From the NCBI RefSeq assembly GCF_030269925.1, contig NC_085107.1, positions 15,440,001 through 15,504,000 on the forward strand: a DNA stretch of 64,000 nucleotides. Reading direction: 5' to 3'. Below the pieces are notes generated by a model that was not told where the DNA came from, searched no databases, and worked only from the letters and a program-made list of their open reading frames with translations. This stretch comes from Bombyx mori (lineage: Eukaryota; Arthropoda; Insecta; Lepidoptera; Bombycidae). The translations under genes and the position numbers were made by a program. This document shows, piece after piece, positions 1-11,000 of the stretch (the stretch's first letter is position 1; each line of letters opens with the position of its first letter).

Positions 1-1209
1 CAATACTTAGTGTATTTAATAAATAATTTCTTTAAAAAATTTATTTACTATCATGCTATTGTTAGTAACCTATTCTCAATGATATAAAACTGAACCACAC
101 CATATACATGGACAGTTGTTAGAAAACCTTTCTGCTGCACCATTCCAATTTTGGTGTATGCAAGCAGAATTAACTCAAGGTATTTGGTGGCATGTGGCAA
201 GAATCCTAATATTTCAATTTTCTTCTCACAGTACTTCTGACACTTCTACTGTACTCTTTGTGCTTAATGTAATCCCTCAAACTTCTTAGAGTTTGGTTCT
301 TACTTCATAAAAGTTAATTTTACGACTGTAGGTACTATAGTAAATACGAACCAGTCATCTCTGGTCATATTTTTCAGTTTATATCCCTGTTTTACAAGTA
401 TTACTGTTGAAAGTACATAGTAGTTTCAATTATGATAATAGCCCTATTAAGATTCTGAGGACAATTGAAGCCTGGTCTTCTCAGATTATTTGCAGTAACA
501 CTTCACGCTTTACATGTTGATGGATAAACAAGGCAGTCAGAGCAAATATAAAAATAAAAACAAATTTAAACTAAATTTTGGTATGTTATAATGCTTTAAT
601 AGGAAATAATTAGTAAAATAATAATATTTAGACAAATTATTCCAAATCTTTCCTTATTTTATAGGATTTTGTGACCAGTATGCATGATAATTACAAAAGA
701 AATTAAATGGTTTTCTTTGTGCACCTCGAAAATTGTCCCTAAGTATAGAATGTGGATCCAAGGTAAAATTTAACAATGTTTTAGGTAGAAAAACCGTAAA
801 ATAAAACAAAAAACCATTGGTCTGTATAGCAGAAAAGGAATCATAAATGTTCAATTTAAAATTTATTAATCTTTACTTTAGAAACATTTTACTTTATGAA
901 TATTTAATACTACTGCTCTACTCTCTAGTAGTAGTAGTAGTAGAATATTTAATAAGTGGTATCATCATAACTTAATGTCACTATACAAACTAGTAGCCCT
1001 TTAAATATTTTTTGAAAATTATATTTTGATATATTTTTACAACATTCTAGGGGTAAAAATTTTAACTTTGGCAAATTTCTGACTTCTCAGCCCTCTGAAT
1101 TTAGCAGTCTTGCTTATCAGTTAATATTACTTTATTTATATTACTGTACAGATTCAAAATAAATATCTCCTTTTAATTGGTACTAAAAACTCTGTAAGCA
1201 TACAAGCGA
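1..1209. other. Gene-free AT-rich sequence
   Basis: No convincing coding exon or mobile element is seen. The only marked feature is a short TAG trinucleotide run at about 926-943. Short open frames here lack protein-like composition. Confidence 0.5.
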
Positions 1210-2099
1210 GTCAATATTAATGTACTGTTTGTCGTGATGGGCACTGCTACGTCACAAAACTACTAACGACAACTTTCACCGCGATTCAACAAAAAATCTA
1301 GTTCATTAACGCATCATAAAAAATATTTAAAAAAAGCAGAACATTGCCGTTGCCAGTCGGAACGCGATAGATGCGTGATAATTAATCAAAACCTTATGCT
1401 CAATGTTCAAAGCACAAAACACTTACCATTCCAACGTCATGTGTCGATTTCACATTGTAAATTGAAAAGTACCTAATCTCTGTCACAGAAACCGTACGAA
1501 AAAATTAAGTCCTTACTTCACGACACGCGCATTTTCAAAATAAAATCACGAGTGCGAGACTGCTTCGCTCGAACATGAAAAGGAAAATAAAACAAAGGTT
1601 TCCCCCGCGACTACGAGTTTTCTCTCTTGGATTGACTTTTTAAAATAGTGATGTCTATGTGTTCGTTTTTGACACTTCTCGATTTATGTACGATTTTTTG
1701 TTCCGATTTTTGTATTGCGTCAATACTCTTAACTGTTTTTTTTCCTACTGAGCCATATTTTTTAGTTATATTTTTCAATTATAGTTTAACAATATATTGG
1801 AAATTAAAACTTGTAAACTCGGTTTTTCAGTTTTTCACAATAACCTACAAACGACGATGACAGCACTAGTACGGATTGCAACTTCCATTGTGAATTGAAA
1901 ATTGTTTTTCGTCAGCAAGGAACGCGAGGGAACGTCCCAAAGTTTTTGTTTGATCGTCATTTAGATACTCTAGTAAGATCTGCTTATAACGGCCGTTTTT
2001 GTACAGTTTTTGTAAAATGTTTTTGAAATTTAATAAGTAAATATAAAGCAATAGAACCTCTACACTGTGTTATTTATTGGGTTTATCCAAAAATTCACG
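1210..2099 (+). promoter_or_regulatory. Presumed promoter and 5' UTR region of Ddi1
   Basis: This is the stretch between AT-rich filler and the Ddi1 start codon. It is richer in CG dinucleotides than its surroundings (about 1230-1630), as insect housekeeping promoters often are. No TATA box or clear initiator could be fixed. A minus-strand ATG followed by a strong donor lies within it at 1425-1440, raising the chance of a bidirectional promoter. Confidence 0.35.
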
Positions 2100-5000
2100 A
2101 TGAAAGTAACAGTAACCACTCTCAATGATGACATCTTCGTGCTGGACGTCTCTGAAGACCTGGAACTTGAAAATTTTAAGGCGTTTTGTGAGATAGAATC
2201 AGGGTTTCCTGCTAAAGACATCACATTGCATTTTAATGGCAAACCACTTCTGAATAACAAAAAATCATTGAAGGAACACGGCGTCCACGACGGCGACGTA
2301 ATTATTCTTCTGCACATGGTGAATTCCGCACAGAATCTCAGCGTTAATGATTCCAGCCAAGGTAAGTAATAATTACATTACATTTCATAATTACATTTTC
2401 AATCTAAAGTTGCTATGTCATGTTATTGTCAACAATGACAACAAATGGCATTTAGTCAAATTATTTTTTGGCAATAAATTTTGACGTAAATAAAAAGGTA
2501 ACGAAAAAACAAAATGGTATTATTTGATACAAATTGAAAAAATATAATTTTCATTTCCAGTTCGAAATTGGCCAAAAACAATAGCGTCATATGTTTCGTG
2601 TAATATTGAATTACCATTTACAGCCTTGCCAAGTGGCATAGCTAGCCTTGACTTCAGCAACATCCAAGTACCTACAACATCAGCAAATACATCAATGGCT
2701 TCGAGAAACACGCCTGTTGAAGAAGACCCACGCATAATTAGAGAGATGTTTCTTGCTAACCCAGATCAACTGGCATTACTTAAACAGAATAATCCAAGAC
2801 TTGCCGATGCTCTACTAACTGGTAGTTTAGGTAAAGTCCTATTACTTTCATTTACTCGCTCCTGAAAATTTGCATTATTATATACTATAATTTACCTACT
2901 TTCCTATAGATACATTTGCTGCTGTACTACGTGAACAAATATTGGCTAGAACTGAAAGGCAGCAACAAAGAATAAGGTGATTAAGTATAAGATATCTATG
3001 TCTCTTCATTATTTTTCATAGTAATTTGAAAAATGAAATGTGATGAAAAAGTAAAGTCTTACTTCTAGGATGATGAACTCTGACCCATTCGACACAGAAG
3101 CACAAAGGATGATTGCTGAAGAAATTAGGCAAAAAAATATAGAAGCCAACATGGAGGCTGCAATGGAATATAATCCAGAGACTTTTGGAACAGTTGTAAT
3201 GTTATATATTAATTGTCATGTTAATGGGTTAGTAAAAAAAAACAATTTTTTCTTATGCAATTAGATATTATATAATAATTGTCAGTGATCAACTATTAAT
3301 TAACTATATTAAATATGTTCTAGATTCCCAGTAAAAGCATTCATAGATTCCGGAGCCCAGACAACAATAATGTCAGCAGCATGTGCTGAGAGATGCAACA
3401 TAATGCGTTTGGTCGACACAAGGTGAGTCATAAATGTCTTCACCTTCTAAATGTGCAAATAATTTTTGTTTTCTTGAAATGTTTAGAGTATAAGCATTTT
3501 GGCAGAATCACAAGTATTCAACACAAAATGCAAAATGGTGTTTATTAAAAAATGTGTGAAAGCTATTATTGTAATTCAAAAATGATTACTCAAACTAATG
3601 TTGACATTCCATCACCATCATTAGTCCAATAGACATCCACAGCTGGACATTTAGCATAATTAAAATAGGATGCTATTTTTATATTTTTGTGTTCCTGTCT
3701 TTCCCATTTTGTTTAAACTTTTAACACTCTATATCTATTATCTATCTCTATATATATAAATATAAAAATCAATTGCTGTTCGTTAGTCTTGCTAAAACTC
3801 GAGAACAGCTGGACCGATTGGGCTGATTTTGGTCTTTAATTATTTTTGGAAGTCCAGAGAAGGTTTAAAAGGTAGATAAATATGAAAATGCTCAGAATTA
3901 AATAAAAATAATAATTTTGTTTTTCCTTTGATGTGTCCCCCCATGGGACGGATTCCTTTTGTTGGTTTTAAGTTTATTTTATACAAAAGCTTAGGTCTTT
4001 TATTTATCGATTGAAACACTACGAAGTCTGCCGAGTTAGCTAGTTTGATATTGAAAATTAAACCAGTTAAGTTTTCAGATTTATCTTGGATATGAAGTAT
4101 TTTTTTGATGTTTTAGATGATCAGCACAGACTTGTATCAGCTTTTTTTTTTAAATATCAGCTTTAATTAAAACCTCATTATCATAACCTCAAAGCTTACA
4201 ATTAATTTGAATATTAGTTTATTATGTATATGAAATGAAACATGCTGATGCTCTCAGTAATTTGTTTGTTGTAAATGGATGTAAGGGTCATTTAATTTTT
4301 TATATAACTATTAAAATAGAAAACATAGTGAAAATTAATTTCAATTGTGGATGTAATCATTAAATGTCAATCATCAATCATGATAATTTATAGTCCTTAA
4401 ACTAGAAAATAGGATTTGCGAATAAAACAAAGAAACTATTTTTAGTGATTATCAATTTTTATTTATAGAATAAATATGTATTTTTACACAAAGTTAACTG
4501 TTATGTCTTTGCTATGTTTATATGTATATAAAAAACTATGATCCAGTGTGGATTGGAAAAAAATTATAACTCTCAGTAATAACCGTATTTATGTTTCTGT
4601 ACTTCCGACAAAGTACATGCAAAATTTCACGACAATCGGCTTAGTGGATAAGACGTGAAAGCGTAACATACATACAAACTTACTTTCGCGTTTATAATAT
4701 TAGTATGGATATGCTTATTTATGCATACATATTTACATTACTCATATGTCCGTACACGTAACATAATATACATTACGTGTAGAATCCTGATTGTAAAAAA
4801 AATGTACATAAAGCAATAGATTTGATATTAATATAACGTTCCGCTGGGAATTCTTGAATGGAAGGGGGTTTCTATGATGCATTATATTATAGATCATTGC
4901 AACAGAATGATTACCATACATTATGTATATTTATTTGGAAAAACCCCGGTCATCGTTCTCGTCGAACCCGTCGCTTGCGTGCGACGAAGGACTCGGCGGG

Positions 5001-8000
5001 TAAATTAACCCACAGACACAGCCCAGTAAGTTTCTCGCCGGATCTTCTCAGTGGGTCACGTTTCCGATCCGCTGGTAGATCCTGCGAAGCACGGCTCTTG
5101 CTAGGGTTCGTGTTAGCAACAACGTCAGGTTTGAGCCCCGTGAGCTCACCTACTATCCCGGTGACGCTGAAATGGTCTCTCTAGACCATCAGCTACGGTA
5201 GGAAAAAATTAATAAAAGAAAAACAGAAAACGGACTTAAATGTATATTATTATATATCCGTGTTGAGTTTTCTTCAAAATTTATTTATGTTTTGATTCTC
5301 AATATATATATATATCGAGCCCTTATTTTTTCTAAACTTACTTTGATATGTGAATCTTATTCTGCAAGATCGAATTTGTAATTTACATTCTCTGTCGCTT
5401 TTATTTTTGTTTTCTGTCCTGGATACAACAAAACGTTTGATCCGACAAAAGTACAAATTATCCCATAACAAACTATTTATATCTATATCGTGTTTTGAAA
5501 AAATTATCATGGATCGCCGTTGATATGTTCAGTGAAGAAAAATTTATTCGAACCTTACTGGATATCGCTTTAACTTAGTATGAATTTCAAATCTAAAATG
5601 TTCGACGCGGTCCCTTGTTTGTTTAGCCTGATTCTGATCGGTGAATATAAATTGTTATTGTATAATAAAGTTGGAGTAAAAAAATGCCTATAATGTATAC
5701 TTATACATACAATGGACTTTATTCTTTTTTGTCCTGAAATGTTTTAGTCATTAAAACATTGGTACGATAAACTCAGCATTGGATTTTAAGATATGCGAAT
5801 GATTTATCTGGCCAAGGGATGTATGTATGTACAGAACACGGCCGTCCTGATCAGATGCGTTTTTCGTGTTTTATATTTGGTATTCAAATTGACTGCGCGT
5901 ATTTTAAATACAAGCATTTGTCTAAAAATATCCAAGCTTTATTGATTTACTTATCATTTTCTTTAAACTAGTGGTCCCGCAGTAGTCGAAATTCGACTAT
6001 AATTAATTGAAATTATAAGTTGGAACATTAATAAGGTTCTATTGTCAAAGACTTCATATCGTCAATTTCGTCAAATACTTCTTTATTCACAGATTTCACC
6101 AAAACTACACTATAGACAAATAATATTAATCTATTCTCAATTTGACCACAGACTATAAGCAATAACAAAAGTTTGACAATAAACGTAGGTAGAGTATAGT
6201 ATATATATATGCGTGTGTCACTGTGTGTTAAATGTAGGGTAGTGTGTGTAATGTTTTATTATTGATTTAATTTATTTGTTATATATGCATTATTTAAAAA
6301 CAATATTAATATTCTGCACTCCTTCTCTATATTCTCTATAAGTGTTGGAAATTTCATACTCCTCCGTTTGCGCAATTTTCGTAAAAAGGGGTACAAAATT
6401 TTTGCTTCACATATTAATACATAGATTTAGAGTTGAAATGACGCACTCTCTCCTACCCCATAATTTTACGCCGCCCTTTGTACCCACGCTCGACCGTCTC
6501 AAGTGTAATATTGATTTGTAAACTCGACTCGACTTAAAAAATTCACAACAAGTTTGATCTAATTTGTCTTCAATCGTGAGATTTAAATATTATTTCTTTT
6601 CGGAATAGTATATAATATAATAAGGCTAGATCACAACGTGAGTGTAATTTAACTTTGATGTGCTCATTATTTAAAAAAGACATCAATATGAATATAATAT
6701 TATGGGAATATATTTTTGAATATTCTAAATTTCTCGTTACTTTGTTTGAGGAGTTGCGATGTGTATTATTACTTGATGACCTTTGTTTTAGAGATTTTTT
6801 CCAATTGAGTAATTAATTTTTATCGAAAAAATAGGGTGAGATACAGATTATTCTTAAAATTAGCCTTCATATCTCAAGGTAGCCGCTATTCACTTGTATC
6901 AAAATATTCTTCTCTACACAACACTTCGATAAAAAAACTGGACAGTACATTGATTCAAACATGTCTTCTATTGTACTAATACGTTATCGATTATTAGTGA
7001 AAACGGAACTCTATTCAATGAATCAATCAACTATATCCTCAACCTTATTTAAATCGATTGCAATCGAATTTGAAGTTGGAACATTTTTTAGTCAAAGCTT
7101 GTAATATTATAATTTTACGATTCGAGTATTTAATGGGTAAAGATATTATTTAAAATCTAACAAATCCTTTTGGCGGTAAGCTAACATTTGTGAAATGGGA
7201 TTTCTCCTTTCTACTTCCTGACCATCAACTACGTCATCGGAGTAAAGTTGGATGGTTGGATCGTTTGGAACTTCTATGCTGGTATAAGTCGTTGTCCGTG
7301 ACTGAAGTTCACTCAAGGCTAGAACACGTTCATCTTCTATCGAAATTTGACTAACATTGTTGATGTGGAGGCGCCGCTGGAACTATTCACTATTTTAGCG
7401 TATGGATGCGTCTTAGTTAGATCGATTATAAAATTTGAATAAGTCACCCTGAGCAATCATGGAAAGCATGAGGGGTGAAGGAGCTGTTATATGATATCAA
7501 TGGGCTGGGTTCATCCATCGAAATAATAAAAATAGCAAAACATGAATTGGTTTTCTGTAATGAAAACTATTTTTACGGTTATTGTCGCGTATATCAGACC
7601 ATTACTGATGTTTCGAATGCTGTACGGTTTTCTTGGTCTCAAGAACGACTACGGTCGCAAGATTGAATCGTAAAAAAAAAACTTTTAGTTATGTCTACGA
7701 TTCGCGAGTGCCGTGGTAAAACACTTTATTTTTTGTGTGTTCCTAGATGGGCCGGTATCGCTAAAGGTGTTGGCGTACAAAGGATCATCGGTCGCATTCA
7801 CATGGTGCAGATGAGAATCGAACAGGACTTCTTGACGACCTCGTTCTCTGTGCTAGAGGAACAGCCCATGGATATGCTGCTCGGTCTTGATATGCTTAAA
7901 CGGCATCAGGTATGTTAATGGTCTCGCCCGTCCCTTGATTTTATTCCACCGTTAAGTTATTACCTAACGTCGAAAGCCATTAAAAACATTGTATTTGATT

Positions 8001-11000
8001 GCTAATGTTATCGATACCAGTTTGACGACCATCGCTATACATATTCATTTGTTGAACACATTTTTGTATGTGTATATTTAAAATTAAATCACAATGTACA
8101 ATGTTAATATGCAAGAAGGCGTTGAGATATATCCCATTTGTATTACGTGATGATAATAGATTTTCTGGCACGGAACCCTGTTTTTATTATGCAACCAATG
8201 TTTCTGACAGTGCAACATCGACCTCAAACGTGGTGTTCTACGGATCGGCACGACCGGTACCGAGACGCCGTTCCTGCCAGAATCTGATCTTCCAGAATGC
8301 GCCCGTCTGTCTGGCGTCTCCGAGGACGACATCGTGAACCAGTCGGTCAAGGACCACGAAGAGAGACAGATCCGAGAAGCCCTCGAGAGGTCCAAGCAAG
8401 GTGGGCGCGGCAAAAAGAAGTGACGAAAATTTAATTTTTTTATAAAAAAAAATGTGTACTATATAAAATAAAAAAAGAGTATTTTTTTTTATAAATTCAA
8501 TAAAAATCGTAAGGAACATGTTTTTCAGTTTTACTCTTTAGTGCGGTTGCGTGTGCCAAGTGCGTGTTTGAATTAAATGTTGCGCACGATGTTTGAAAAC
8601 ATTAGACGTCGCAAAACAATACTTTACTACAAAGTAGACAAAATGTGGTATGCATACGTTAAATAGGAACTAGATAGAAACTAGCGGCTACTGACTTCAT
8701 TGTTTTATTCACGTTGGTTTCTCTCCGTCTTATTAACAGTCGAATTGTATGTAACGTATGATCGGACATGATGACGCACTATGGTATTAGGCCCAAATGC
8801 ATATTGAGAAGGTATATTATTTAAATAAATTATTAGACTTTGGAAAAGTAAGCAAGATAAAATTAAAAATTATTATTTTTATTACATTATTGTTTCATAT
8901 AAAATTGCTTTAATCATGAGTCCTCTATGTTGTTGTATTTAATTAGTTTAGCCTAAATCATAATATCACCAAAAAAGAAACTAATTTTGGCGAAAAAATG
9001 GGCACTCGAAATCTATTAATGGGTGAACATTTACCCAGTGATTGTAATACAAGCATAATCTAAATAATAATATTAACACAAAAGCCCATCTATAGCTACT
9101 AAAAACAAGAGAATCTGTTAATAAAAAAATAGATTTTTTTCGAAGTACATAAAAAAAAAAATTTCATTGGTAACACTAAAATCTAATAATGGCTACTAAA
9201 TAAATAAAAATACGCAGGAGCGAATAATACTCAACAATTTTATCTTTACCAATTTATATATAGAGATTTTGAATTTAATTTTACGTGGATTCGCTAATGC
9301 AAACTAAAATACTTGAACGTTGTCAATATTTTTGTAAGAAAATCCGGCAAGCCAAAAACTGTTTCTAAAAGAACAACCCGAACTATTTATGTCACCGTTA
9401 CGTGACTTAAATTTATATCCAACATCTCGTTTTAATTAGGTTTCGGGTTCACTAGGATCGCATTTAAGGAAATTTGGAATTTCGCAATTACTTCAACTAA
9501 ACACAACACGATAGATTTATTATTATTTGACATATTATTTTTATTATTATTATCTTTATATTTACGCACTACCTATTATTGCACCGAGTTATGATCGTAT
9601 CTCACTCGTTACTCTCCATTGCATGAATTTCCACTGATTAACATGAAATATCCACGAATAATTAATATGGAGCATGTACATTAATCAGGTCTCCATTAGA
9701 TCATGCACATATAGGATTTCAATTACTTCGTTAAATGATTATAAAAAATTAACTCGTTCTTGAACCGTAAAAGTGAATCGTGAAACTATAAGGACGCATT
9801 TTTGTTATTACTTTAATTAATTTAAAGATTGGCACAGTCGAAAACACCACTAGTTTCCAGATCATTTGGGTTCACTTCATTGCTAATCGTGTTCGACAGA
9901 ACCAACGACCCGAGCATCGGGCCTTACCGGTTCGACCTCAACAAACCCTATGCGACAGAATCCTTCTGCTTTTGAGGCCACGAAGACCACGATACCGGGG
10001 AACGCAGGTCACCGTAAGTCTCACATTTCCATCCTCAATAAATGGTGTTTTTTGACGTGATCACGTGACACTAACGTACATTTCAGTATCAACCAATGAA
10101 AACTGCATTGAGAATTGATTGTGATTCAGACAGTCCCAAAATCGTGTATTAATTTAGGATGACCGTGGGATGTTTTAATGTTATCAAAAATACTCTTTAT
10201 ATTTGTGTAAAACTAAGGCTGCTACCTAGAAACCATAAACAGTATGAATTTATACTTTCCTTGCAGCCTCGGAACATAAGATGGAAGTCTCAAAATACGG
10301 AATATGCTACTCTTTAAATCGAACCACAATTGTTTATTACTCAAATCGGTATTACTAAAATGTACTACTGTATCTTAAGAAACGATACAAAAGCCCTCAC
10401 TGTTCTTCACACTACCGGTTAAAACGAAATATTAAGGCGTAAAAATATATTCGCTTTTGCATGTCATTATCAAAACATAATTCTTCATAAGTTAAAGTAT
10501 AATTACAATAATATTTATACACACTATTCTGCTTAACAAAAATACTACTAATTAAAGTGTGCATGTGATTAACAAACTAATATTCAATGTCATATAATTG
10601 CTCATGACTTTAAAGATGTAAGAAAATGCATAAAATGTCTTTGTACAAAACTTATCTATTAAAAATTCCCGTGTTTATCGAATAGACATATTTATCTTAA
10701 AACCTCCATTCTTCGTTTAATATGGTAAGTGGGAAATGGAATGTTATAGAGAAATTGAAATTTATGCAAACCCAAAAGTCATCGAATGAGAATAATATCA
10801 TACTCAATGTATTTCCAAACCAAAATAAATATGCCATGCATACAATACGCATAGGCGTTTTTAGGCCACATTACCAACATGCTTACATTGACAAAAAAAA
10901 GGCACTCTTAATCGATTCCGTTAGATAAACTGGTAGTTTTCCAATTACAGAGCATAATGCGACTCAGTGACGCACAATGCCGAATTATGCTGAAGCTTAA

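Noticed and set aside
654..854. 66-residue minus-strand frame near the left edge
   Set aside because: Aromatic-rich, AT-driven frame without splice partners. It could not be tied to the possible divergent exon at 1440.
4858..5184. 108-residue frame with arginine/serine-rich sequence
   Set aside because: It lies within an interspersed repeat that recurs at 59811 and elsewhere, so the frame is accidental.
5296..5320. AT dinucleotide run near 5.3 kb and similar runs elsewhere
   Set aside because: Ordinary microsatellites in AT-rich intron DNA.
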